From positions 1 to 5,259 of the forward strand of contig JAKSUO010000084.1 of NCBI GenBank assembly GCA_024408895.1: a DNA stretch of 5,259 nucleotides, read 5' to 3'. Position numbers and translations under genes: made by a program. The notes beneath the pieces are model-generated. The model saw only the letters and a program-made list of their open reading frames with translations. It was not told the DNA's origin and searched no databases. The stretch is from Alphaproteobacteria bacterium (lineage in GTDB: Bacteria; Pseudomonadota; Alphaproteobacteria; RF32; CAG-239). Shown piece after piece: positions 1 through 5,129 of the stretch. Positions within the stretch are counted from its first letter, which is position 1, and every line of letters starts with the position of its first letter.

Positions 1-2
1 CA

Positions 3-116
3 GCCGGGAGTTCAGCCACAGGCAGCACCGCAGCCACAGGCAGTTCCACAGCCGTAGAAGCTCTTGCCTCGGGTCAAAAGATTGTTGCCGAAATTTTGCA
101 AAAATTTAAATCTTAA
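3..116 (+). CDS. C-terminal end of a rightward gene with low-complexity tail (partial, frame uncertain)
   Basis: The window opens inside what is probably the last part of a plus-strand gene. Two frames are open from the edge. The frame annotated here reads an Ala/Thr/Gly/Ser-rich linker (AGSSATGSTAATGSST) followed by a helix-like tail (VEALASGQKIVAEILQKFKS) and TAA at 114-116. The tail's codons (GCC, GAA, ATT, TTG, CAA, AAA) match those favoured in the neighbouring genes, which is why I prefer it. The alternative frame, from base 1, gives a Pro/Gln-rich tail (QPGVQPQAAPQPQAVPQP) ending at TAG 55-57, which is also a common kind of protein end. The region is built from an 18-bp repeat, so either frame stays open through it. 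No domain is visible and no function can be assigned. The gene runs toward the MATE gene, which is convergent. Confidence 0.4.
   Translation, partial: AGSSATGSTAATGSSTAVEALASGQKIVAEILQKFKS
13..54 (+). repeat. 18-bp tandem repeat, about 2.3 copies
   Basis: Two adjacent 18-bp units (13-30 and 31-48) share the 13-mer CAGCCACAGGCAG and are followed by the first 5 bases of a third unit (CAGCC, 49-53). A shorter related unit (CAGCCGGGAGTT) precedes them at 1-12. The period is six codons, so the repeat adds six-residue units to the encoded tail without changing frame. Between the two full units the CAG-frame changes are one Ala-to-Val and one synonymous Pro codon. Confidence 0.7.
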
Positions 117-121
117 TCCGT

Positions 122-159
122 ATTGGCGTGTTTTGAAGTTGAAATTTAACTTTGCCAAT
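122..159. terminator. Inverted repeat between convergent genes, possible weak bidirectional terminator
   Basis: ATTGGC (122-127) is matched by GCCAAT (154-159), and inside it AAGTT (136-140) is matched by AACTT (148-152). The two helices are separated by an 8-nt bulge on one side and 1 nt on the other. It lies between the stop of the left gene (116) and the stop of the MATE gene (164), where a shared terminator would be expected. Neither strand has a clean T-run straight after the stem, so termination activity is only inferred from position. Confidence 0.3.
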
Positions 160-163
160 TTAG

Positions 164-1528
164 CTACTGCAACAGGTTTTTACTGAATTTCCTGATATAA
201 TAAACGTAACCGCAAACCACCAAAATACCGGCAACAGTCCAAGACAAAGCGCTGGCATACAAAATGCCCATATATCCCATAACTTTGGCCAGATAAATTG
301 CGGCAAAAGACCGTGTAACCAATTCCGTAAAGCTAGACAGCAGCGGCAAAATCGGTTTTCCCATACCCTGAAGAACGTTGCGGAACACAAAAATCAGGCC
401 AAGGAAAAAGTAAAACATTGTGCTGATAACCAAATATTTTCTGCCGACTTCAATAATAAACGGAATATTGCTGTCACCGTTGCCTTCGCTACCCGTATCC
501 ACAAACATAGCTATCATATCACTACCGATATGGCGAATTAAGATAAAGCCCGCCACGCTTAAAACAGTTGACATAATAAACGCATATTTCACCCCGCGCC
601 GAATACGCGATAATAAATTCGCGCCCCAATTTTGAGCCGTATAAGTAGCCATTGCCAAGCCAATAGCTAAAAGCGGTTGAGTTGCAAACTGTTCTACCCG
701 CAAAGCCGAAGCCAATGCCGCAATCACGTCCGGCCCGAATGAATTACAAACACTTTGCACAATCGCTATACCAATTGATAAAATGGAAAATTGCAAGGCC
801 ATCGGTACGGCAATACGCAGATGCTCTTTCATAATCTGCGCGTTGTAATGCATTATGTTTTTACTGAGTCGCAACAACGGAAACTTATGCCGCATATAAA
901 CAAAACAAGCCGCAAAAGAAACAGTGTTGGCGCACAAAGTCCCTAGTGCCGAGCCGATAACCCCTAAATAAAAATATTTGATGAACACAAAATTTAAAGC
1001 GATATTAATCAACGAAGAAAAGATTAAAAAATACAAAGGTGTTTTACTATCCCCCAGTGCGCGAATAAAACCGGAAAACAAATTAAACATAATAATCATC
1101 ACGGAACTTAGCGACATTACGAACATAAAATCATAAGCCTGATCAAATATTTCCGGTGGAATGTTGGTAATATGCAACAACGGTTTCAAAAACAAGGTCA
1201 AACCCAACGTCATCACAACGCTTAAAATGCCACTGGCCAGCAGGCAATGAAACACCGATTTTTGCACACCTTCATAGTCGTGCGCCCCGAAGCGCTGCGC
1301 CGTAATAACCGTTAAGCCACCGGTAAAGCCAAAGGCTATCATTAAGAAAACCATATAAATCGGTGTAGATGCCCCGATTGATGCTAAAGCTTTTACATCA
1401 ATCAAATGTCCGACAATAATCATATCGGATATTTGATACAACTGCATAAAAAGATTGCCGATTAAAAGCGGCAGTGCGAATTGTATAATCAATTTCAGCG
1501 GGTGTCCGCGTGTTAAATCGTTTATCAT
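164..1528 (-). CDS. MATE-family multidrug/toxin efflux transporter
   Basis: Integral inner-membrane antiporter of the MATE (NorM/DinF-like) family, expected to export cationic or amphipathic compounds in exchange for Na+ or H+. The 454 residues match the usual family length and show about twelve hydrophobic segments in two halves. The N-terminus (MINDLTRGHPLKLIIQFALP) is typical. Helix 1 carries QISDMIIVGHLI with Asp35, at the site of the conserved helix-1 acidic residue in NorM/DinF proteins. Other family features are GASTPIYMVFLMIAFGFTGG (52-71), ITAQRFGA (75-82) and the repeat-half motif RALGDSKTPLYF near residue 156-167. The start is set by GGAGGAG (minus strand, 1545-1539), 10 nt before ATG; the end is NLLQ-stop. 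It is transcribed divergently from hisS and alone on its strand here. Substrate cannot be told from sequence. Confidence 0.93.
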   Translation of the reverse strand: MINDLTRGHPLKLIIQFALPLLIGNLFMQLYQISDMIIVGHLIDVKALASIGASTPIYMVFLMIAFGFTGGLTVITAQRFGAHDYEGVQKSVFHCLLASGILSVVMTLGLTLFLKPLLHITNIPPEIFDQAYDFMFVMSLSSVMIIMFNLFSGFIRALGDSKTPLYFLIFSSLINIALNFVFIKYFYLGVIGSALGTLCANTVSFAACFVYMRHKFPLLRLSKNIMHYNAQIMKEHLRIAVPMALQFSILSIGIAIVQSVCNSFGPDVIAALASALRVEQFATQPLLAIGLAMATYTAQNWGANLLSRIRRGVKYAFIMSTVLSVAGFILIRHIGSDMIAMFVDTGSEGNGDSNIPFIIEVGRKYLVISTMFYFFLGLIFVFRNVLQGMGKPILPLLSSFTELVTRSFAAIYLAKVMGYMGILYASALSWTVAGILVVCGYVYYIRKFSKNLLQ

Positions 1529-1549
1529 AAAATTTTCGCTCCTCCGTTT

Positions 1550-1577
1550 TTTATATATGACCTAAATCAAAAGTAAA
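1550..1577 (-). promoter_or_regulatory. Possible promoter of the MATE gene
   Basis: On the minus strand TTTACT (1577-1572) and TATAAA (1555-1550) are 16 bp apart. An overlapping alternative is TTGTTT (1580-1575) with TATATA (1557-1552), 17 bp apart. Either would start transcription only about 15 nt before the ATG, at the edge of the Shine-Dalgarno sequence, which is unusually close. The true promoter may therefore lie further upstream or the leader may be very short. Confidence 0.3.
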
Positions 1578-1591
1578 CAAAAAATTTTTTG
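1578..1591. promoter_or_regulatory. A6T6 perfect palindrome between divergent promoters
   Basis: CAAAAAATTTTTTG is a perfect 14-bp palindrome between the MATE and hisS promoters. It abuts or overlaps the candidate minus-strand -35 boxes and ends four bases before the hisS -35. A6 and T6 tracts are intrinsically curved and commonly act as UP-like or nucleoid-protein sites. A specific operator function is a guess. Confidence 0.35.
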
Positions 1592-1595
1592 ATTA

Positions 1596-1624
1596 TTGCA
1601 TTTTATTGTTTTGTGCTTTATAAG
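1596..1624 (+). promoter_or_regulatory. Probable hisS promoter
   Basis: TTGCAT (1596-1601) and TATAAG (1619-1624, five of six matches to TATAAT) are separated by an ideal 17 bp. Transcription would start near 1631, giving a leader of about 23-29 nt before hisS. The -35 box is weak, and the upstream A/T tract may compensate. Confidence 0.5.
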
Positions 1625-1653
1625 GTACCTATGTTTTTAATAATAACGGAAAA

Positions 1654-2904
1654 ATGAAAATGAAAATGAGCACATTGCCGGTACGCGGCACCAAAGACTA
1701 TTTACCAAAAGAAGTTGAAGTCAGAGATTATCTGCGAACAAAAATTGAAAATACATACAAAAAATTCGGTTTTAACAAAATCAATACGCCTGCAATGGAG
1801 GATATTGAACGCTTAAACAAAAGTGATGGCGGTGAAAATCTGGCAATGATTTTCAAACTGCTTAAACGCGGACAAAAGCTTGATTTATCTTCACCGGACT
1901 TAAATGAAAATGACTTGGTTGACAGTGGTTTGCGTTATGATTTAACTATGCCGCTATCCCGTTATTATGCTAATAACAGGCATTTATTACCGACACCTTT
2001 CAAGGCTTTACAAATAGATAAGGTTTTTCGTGCCGAACGTCCGCAAAAAGGCCGCTTACGCGAATTTTATCAATGTGACATAGACATTATCGGCGATGCC
2101 TCAATCAATGCCGAAATGGAGCTGATTGCCGCCACAACATCAGCCCTTAAGGCCATTGGTTTTTCCGATTTCACGGTTCGGATTGACGAGCGCCGTATTT
2201 TAACCGATATGATTTTAGCCGCCGGTTTTTCACAAGAAGATATTGCTTCGGTGTGTATCAGCTTTGATAAATTGGATAAAATCGGTTTGGATGGTGTTAA
2301 GTCTGAACTTTTGGAAAAAGAATATGCGCCGGCAACGGTTGAAAAGTTTATGCAAATTTTAAGTGCCGCCGATAATGACGCCTTGGCAACAGCCGAAAAA
2401 TATTGTTCCAATCCCGATGTTATAGCCAACTTACAAAAAGTTTTAGCCTTTTCAAATTCCATTTCCGAGGGCAATTTCACAACTGTTTATGATAAATCGT
2501 TGGTTCGCGGAATGGGGTATTATACAGGTATGGTGTTTGAAATTGTCAGCCCTAAATTCGGCTCGTCAATCGCCGGAGGCGGACGCTATGATGGTATGAT
2601 TGGTAAATTTGTCGGCGAATCTGTTCCGGCCGTTGGTTTTTCCATTGGCTTTGAGAGAATTTCCGCAATCTTTATGGAAGAAAACTTTGTTCCGCCGGCA
2701 AAAGAAAAATTGGTGTTGGCTTATGAAGATACGGATAATTTTGCTGATGTGGTGTTAAAAGCCAAATCTTTGCAAGCACAGGACAAAATTGTTATTATGC
2801 TGAAGCGCTCAAAGAAATTCGGCAAACAGTTGGATATGCTAATTGCCGAAGGGGCAAAGCTGTTGATAAACTTTGCCGACGGCTCTTCTAAAGTTCTCAG
2901 CTGA
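1654..2904 (+). CDS. hisS: Histidyl-tRNA synthetase
   Basis: Class II aminoacyl-tRNA synthetase that charges tRNA-His with histidine using ATP, in the cytoplasm. Visible in order: TLPVRGTKDYLP (7-18); motif 1 region around GFNKINTPAMEDIE (39-52); LRYDLTMPLSRYYANN (93-108); motif 2 with FRAERPQKGRLREFYQCD (125-142); the histidine-specific LVRGMGYYTG (283-292), whose Arg285 is the HisRS signature arginine; GGGRYDG (308-314); and motif 3 AVGFSIGFERI (326-336). Only about 75-80 residues follow motif 3, so the anticodon-binding domain is shorter than the roughly 100 residues usual in bacteria. The REFYQCD form of motif 2 differs from the RQFHQ-type form of many proteobacteria. Three in-frame ATGs open the gene (1654, 1660, 1666). 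The only SD-like sequence, ACGGA (1646-1650), sits 3 nt before the first and 9 nt before the second, so translation may really begin at 1660 (MKMSTLPVRG). Confidence 0.96.
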   Translation: MKMKMSTLPVRGTKDYLPKEVEVRDYLRTKIENTYKKFGFNKINTPAMEDIERLNKSDGGENLAMIFKLLKRGQKLDLSSPDLNENDLVDSGLRYDLTMPLSRYYANNRHLLPTPFKALQIDKVFRAERPQKGRLREFYQCDIDIIGDASINAEMELIAATTSALKAIGFSDFTVRIDERRILTDMILAAGFSQEDIASVCISFDKLDKIGLDGVKSELLEKEYAPATVEKFMQILSAADNDALATAEKYCSNPDVIANLQKVLAFSNSISEGNFTTVYDKSLVRGMGYYTGMVFEIVSPKFGSSIAGGGRYDGMIGKFVGESVPAVGFSIGFERISAIFMEENFVPPAKEKLVLAYEDTDNFADVVLKAKSLQAQDKIVIMLKRSKKFGKQLDMLIAEGAKLLINFADGSSKVLS

Positions 2905-2971
2905 TTTTTTAAGTTAACTGCCGAAAAATATAACCGCCGGGTAAAAAACAACAACATTTTAAAAAAGTAAA

Positions 2972-3000
2972 TTTACAAATTTATATAGATGTATTATAAT
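2972..3000 (+). promoter_or_regulatory. Near-consensus sigma70-type promoter of the HAD gene
   Basis: TTTACA (2972-2977, five of six) and a perfect TATAAT (2995-3000) are separated by exactly 17 bp, the best promoter in the window. Transcription should start near 3007. The -35 box overlaps the 10-bp palindrome GTAAATTTAC (2967-2976), and GTAAATTTA recurs at 3005-3013 over the expected start site, so the promoter is bracketed by two copies of a 9-mer. Confidence 0.7.
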
Positions 3001-3030
3001 TATGGTAAATTTAACCGGAGGGTGTGCGTT

Positions 3031-3942
3031 ATGGAAAAATTCCAACAAACCAAAGGAGCCGTTATTCTGGATATTGATGGTGTTGTCAATAGCTTCTCCA
3101 ATAAGAGGTTTTATCTCTTTCTTGCATACCATTCTCTGCATGAGCTTGCCAAAATTAAGAGTAGAAAAGAGTTGTTACGCGATTTACCTAAGCTCAAAAA
3201 AATTGGCGGACCAAATGCGTTGTTTAAGTTTGCCCGAAACTTTTGCGGTGATAATGAAACTTTCAACAAATATTGCCATCGGTTGTCACTAACGTTGGAT
3301 TATAATATGATTAAGCATAACCCCTCAATGAAAGAGTTTATAAGCAGATTAAACTCAATGACCGACATTATTATTCGCACCGATGGATTGCGTGAAATTG
3401 CGAGTGCCACATGGCTAAGGGTTATTGAAAATTGTTCCTCGTCAGAAATTAAAAAGAAGCTGATAAAAAACAGAATCTCTAAAGGCGAAGAAATCCAACT
3501 AAACGGACATCCTATTCGCATTAGCGGAATTGTGGAAAATAAATTCCAGATAAAAGCCGACGGAAGCGAAAATTGGCAAAAGTTTGCCGAGGATAATCAA
3601 ATAGATTTATCTAAATCCGTTTTAATTGACGACAGCCATAATAATTGTAATATTGCGCAAAAAGCAGGTATGTCAACCGTCCACATCAGCAAATTAGACA
3701 GCTTTTTACAAGATAGTCCTTTCAGAGTTTGGCATTGCAATTTGTCAGACATTTTAGGCGCCAGAATGTCCGACACCATGAAAAATTTGCGCATAAGCTA
3801 TGGTCAAAAGGTGAATATTAAACAATTTTTCAATCAGCTTTTAAGAACACCTTTATCCAAAATCAAAAGAAATAGTTTTTATATTTCGCAATATCCGAAA
3901 ACCATGTTCGGCAAATTGAATACTCCTCGTTGTGCCTATTAA
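3031..3942 (+). CDS. HAD-superfamily phosphohydrolase with a basic C-terminal extension
   Basis: A soluble haloacid-dehalogenase-fold hydrolase of 303 residues. Motif I is VILDIDGVV (11-19), giving Asp14 as nucleophile and Asp16 as general acid/base. Motif II is the strand IIIRT (113-117) ending in Thr117. Lys171 or Lys175 is the likely motif III lysine, and motif IV is SVLIDDSHNN (196-205) with Asp200/Asp201 for Mg2+. About 95 residues lie between motifs I and II, enough for a helical (C1-type) cap. After motif IV there are about 100 residues, including a basic, aromatic tail (LRTPLSKIKRNSFYISQYPK) not part of the core fold. Substrate is unknown; a small phosphoester or nucleotide is likely for the family. 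The start at 3031 is chosen because GGAGGG (3017-3022) lies 8 nt upstream. An in-frame ATG at 2989 lies inside the promoter, ahead of the expected transcription start, and has no SD. Confidence 0.8.
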   Translation: MEKFQQTKGAVILDIDGVVNSFSNKRFYLFLAYHSLHELAKIKSRKELLRDLPKLKKIGGPNALFKFARNFCGDNETFNKYCHRLSLTLDYNMIKHNPSMKEFISRLNSMTDIIIRTDGLREIASATWLRVIENCSSSEIKKKLIKNRISKGEEIQLNGHPIRISGIVENKFQIKADGSENWQKFAEDNQIDLSKSVLIDDSHNNCNIAQKAGMSTVHISKLDSFLQDSPFRVWHCNLSDILGARMSDTMKNLRISYGQKVNIKQFFNQLLRTPLSKIKRNSFYISQYPKTMFGKLNTPRCAY

Positions 3943-3976
3943 TTGTTTTGTTGCAATCGCAATTATTCAAGACCAA

Positions 3977-3992
3977 CCGTTTCGGATTTTTT
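3977..3992 (+). terminator. Weak terminator-like hairpin after the HAD gene
   Basis: CCG-TTT-CGG (3977-3985) forms a 3-bp stem with a 3-nt loop, followed by ATTTTTT. The stem is very short. A larger inverted repeat, TAATTG (3940-3945) with CAATTA (3960-3965), lies just upstream starting at the stop codon, but has no T-run. Transcription may well read through into the HD-domain gene. Confidence 0.25.
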
Positions 3993-3993
3993 A

Positions 3994-4022
3994 TTTACAA
4001 CCAAAAGCAATGGTGGTAATAA
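3994..4022 (+). promoter_or_regulatory. Possible promoter of the HD-domain gene
   Basis: TTTACA (3994-3999) is followed after 17 bp by TAATAA (4017-4022), preceded by TGG, an extended -10 arrangement. The -10 hexamer matches only three of six positions. If used, it gives a leader of about 30 nt before the ATG at 4059. Confidence 0.35.
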
Positions 4023-4058
4023 GAGTAAATATCATTCAACAATTTGGAAAGAATAATA

Positions 4059-4721
4059 ATGCAAGAAGATATACTGCACAAAACCTATCAATTTGCTCAA
4101 GACCACCATTTGAAAGACAATTCCGGACATGACTTTGAGCATATAAAACGTGTTTATGCCAATATTCATAAATTGTTGGAAAAAGAAACAAATGCCAATA
4201 AATTCATTTGCAAAATGAGTGCATTATTGCATGATGTAGATGATTACAAAATGAACACGGATGGTAAGGTTGCAGAAAGATTTTTGCATAGTTTAAACCT
4301 TAGTCAAGACACTATTCAAACAATTTTAGAAACAATAGACGCTATAAGTTTTTCTAAAAGTGGAGCAAATCCTCATTTTAAAACACTGGAGATGAAACTG
4401 CTGTCTGATGCAGATAAGTTGGATGCCATGGGGGCGATTGGGGTTTGCAGAGCGTTGAATTTTGGCTTTTCTCGCAATCGGCCGTTGTTTAATGAAAATG
4501 AATTTCCCTCACCGGAAAACAATAAAAAGCATACGATTAATCACTTTTTTTTTTTTCTTTTATTGATAAAAGGCGCAATGCAAACAGAAGCCGGCCGAAA
4601 AGAAGCGGAAAAGCGTCATCAATTTATGATTGAATTTTTGCAACAATTTTTTGCAGAGCAAAATTTGGATAATTGGCAGGATTTTTTAAATAATTATATA
4701 AACGGCATATTATCAAAATGA
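4059..4721 (+). CDS. HD-domain metal-dependent phosphohydrolase (YpgQ/YedJ-like)
   Basis: A 220-residue soluble HD-fold hydrolase. The order of motifs resembles the YpgQ/YedJ group: GHDFEHIKRV (23-32) with His28 as the first metal ligand, ALLHDVDDYK (55-64) with the His58-Asp59 pair, LLSDADKLDAMGAIGVCRAL (114-133) with the later aspartates 117/119, and TEAGRKEAEKRHQFM (176-190) near the C-terminus. B. subtilis YpgQ, a family member, is reported as a Mn2+-dependent (deoxy)nucleoside triphosphate pyrophosphohydrolase; a similar role here is inference. Start: ATG 4059 has GGAAAG (4046-4051) 7 nt upstream, whereas an earlier in-frame TTG at 4044 overlaps that SD and is unlikely. Odd feature: residues 163-166 are four Phe in a row, encoded by an unbroken T12, where I recall relatives having HFYEKLL-type charged residues. 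It lies 116 nt downstream of the HAD gene on the same strand. Confidence 0.85.
   Translation: MQEDILHKTYQFAQDHHLKDNSGHDFEHIKRVYANIHKLLEKETNANKFICKMSALLHDVDDYKMNTDGKVAERFLHSLNLSQDTIQTILETIDAISFSKSGANPHFKTLEMKLLSDADKLDAMGAIGVCRALNFGFSRNRPLFNENEFPSPENNKKHTINHFFFFLLLIKGAMQTEAGRKEAEKRHQFMIEFLQQFFAEQNLDNWQDFLNNYINGILSK
4545..4556 (+). repeat. T12 homopolymer inside the HD-domain reading frame
   Basis: Twelve consecutive T encode four Phe codons and are followed by C and four more T. Length is a multiple of three, so the frame is kept. A gain or loss of one T would cut the protein after about residue 166, removing the conserved C-terminal helices. It may be a slippage-prone tract or a read/assembly error. 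Confidence 0.9.
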
Positions 4722-4868
4722 CATTCTGACAACCGTTTTTCCCTAATGATTCCCCAAAACTTCAGCAAATCGGCAGCATATCGCCATTAAGGCTAATGCG
4801 GAAGATATCCCTGTTTTATGATTATTTCCGATGATAACGCCTCATCTGAAATTTGTAAAATGAATATC
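4722..4868. other. Intergenic stretch without a supported gene
   Basis: This is the first part of a 408-base gap between the HD gene and the prepilin gene. I see no gene with a start, SD and sensible length on either strand, and no convincing terminator after the HD gene. One small hairpin, CATTA (4785-4789) with TAATG (4794-4798) around a 4-nt loop, is present but has no T-run. On the minus strand a stretch of about 30 codons (from about 4835 to 4744) is open up to a TAG at 4746-4744, with no start signal. Confidence 0.5.
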
Positions 4869-4888
4869 CGACAATTTTAAATCACATA

Positions 4889-4916
4889 TTGACTTTTGTC
4901 GTTATTTTGTTAAATT
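4889..4916 (+). promoter_or_regulatory. Promoter of the structured RNA leader
   Basis: TTGACT (4889-4894, five of six) is followed after 16 bp by TAAATT (4911-4916, four of six). The predicted start, around 4922, falls immediately before the first hairpin of the structured RNA, which supports the pairing of promoter and RNA. An inverted repeat CGACAA (4869-4874) / TTGTCG (4896-4901) flanks the -35 box and could be an operator. Confidence 0.5.
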
Positions 4917-4921
4917 GAAAT

Positions 4922-5108
4922 TGCAACAGCTGATTACTGTTGTGAGGATTCAACCCCTCTATCAGTTGTCCGAAAAGGACGTAAAAACTACCTTTTTGCT
5001 AAGGCGGGAAGGTAGTTAATAAGGTATAATATATACTGAATACCTACACTATTACTGATAATAGGGTTGAACTTCCTGCCACCTTTCATCAAGGTGGTTA
5101 TTTTGTTT
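4922..5108 (+). ncRNA. Highly structured RNA, probable cis-regulatory leader of the prepilin gene (unknown class)
   Basis: About 187 nt between a promoter and an intrinsic terminator fold by eye into a compact design. P0: CAACAG (4924-4929) with CTGTTG (4937-4942). P1 (long range): TTCAACCC (4949-4956) with GGGTTGAA (5064-5071), a symmetric 3x3 internal loop, then TATCAGT (4960-4966) with ACTGATA (5054-5060). P1 encloses three hairpins: P2 GTCC/GGAC (4968-4971/4977-4980, loop GAAAA); P3 AACTACCTT/AAGGTAGTT (4986-4994/5009-5017, 14-nt loop); P4 AGGTAT/ATACCT (5022-5027/5040-5045). The P3 loop GGCGGG (5003-5008) can pair with CCTGCC (5075-5080), a pseudoknot reaching into the terminator. All Watson-Crick pairs were checked base by base. 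I do not recognise a known riboswitch. It may be a leader with terminator control or an independent small RNA; the ligand or partner is unknown. Confidence 0.65.
5079..5108 (+). terminator. Intrinsic terminator ahead of the prepilin gene
   Basis: CCACCTT (5079-5085) and AAGGTGG (5091-5097) form a perfect 7-bp stem with loop TCATC, extendable by a G-T pair, followed by the T-rich run TTATTTTGTTT. It ends about 20 nt before the prepilin start codon and 9 nt before its SD, the classic place for a transcription attenuator. Its 5' arm overlaps the proposed pseudoknot partner (5075-5080), so the two structures compete. Confidence 0.7.
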
Positions 5109-5129
5109 AGGTAAAAAAGGAGATTTGTT

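Noticed and set aside
2070..2480. 136-codon open frame on the minus strand inside hisS
   Set aside because: It lies wholly within conserved hisS coding sequence, with no SD or family resemblance; a shadow of hisS codons.
2905..2971. Terminator after hisS
   Set aside because: A T6 run follows the stop codon and GTTAAC/CCG..CGG pairs exist, but no stem longer than about 3 bp precedes a T-run.
2989..3030. In-frame ATG at 2989 (and an out-of-frame one at 3002) as start of the HAD gene
   Set aside because: They lie in or next to the -10 box, upstream of the expected transcript start, with no SD; GGAGGG fits the ATG at 3031.
4044..4058. TTG at 4044 as start of the HD-domain gene
   Set aside because: It overlaps the GGAAAG ribosome-binding sequence that serves the ATG at 4059.
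4968..5017. c-di-GMP-I (GEMM) riboswitch, suggested by a GAAAA hairpin followed by GGACGTAAAA and by the pilin context
   Set aside because: The paired strands surrounding the GEMM core and the second conserved arm (tetraloop receptor and GG..CC closing) are not present; only a short superficial resemblance.
5025..5030. TATAAT as a -10 box for a second prepilin promoter
   Set aside because: The sequence 17 bp upstream (AGGCGG region) has no -35 similarity, and the TATAAT lies inside the P4 hairpin.
4948..5072. Integron attC-like site: ATTCAAC fits RYYYAAC and GTTGAAC fits GTTRRRY, 125 bp apart and within an imperfect palindrome
   Set aside because: The two ends are constrained to be complementary, so the match needs only one chance hit of about 1 in 1000. 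The promoter, enclosed hairpins and terminator fit an RNA better, and no integrase or cassette array is visible.
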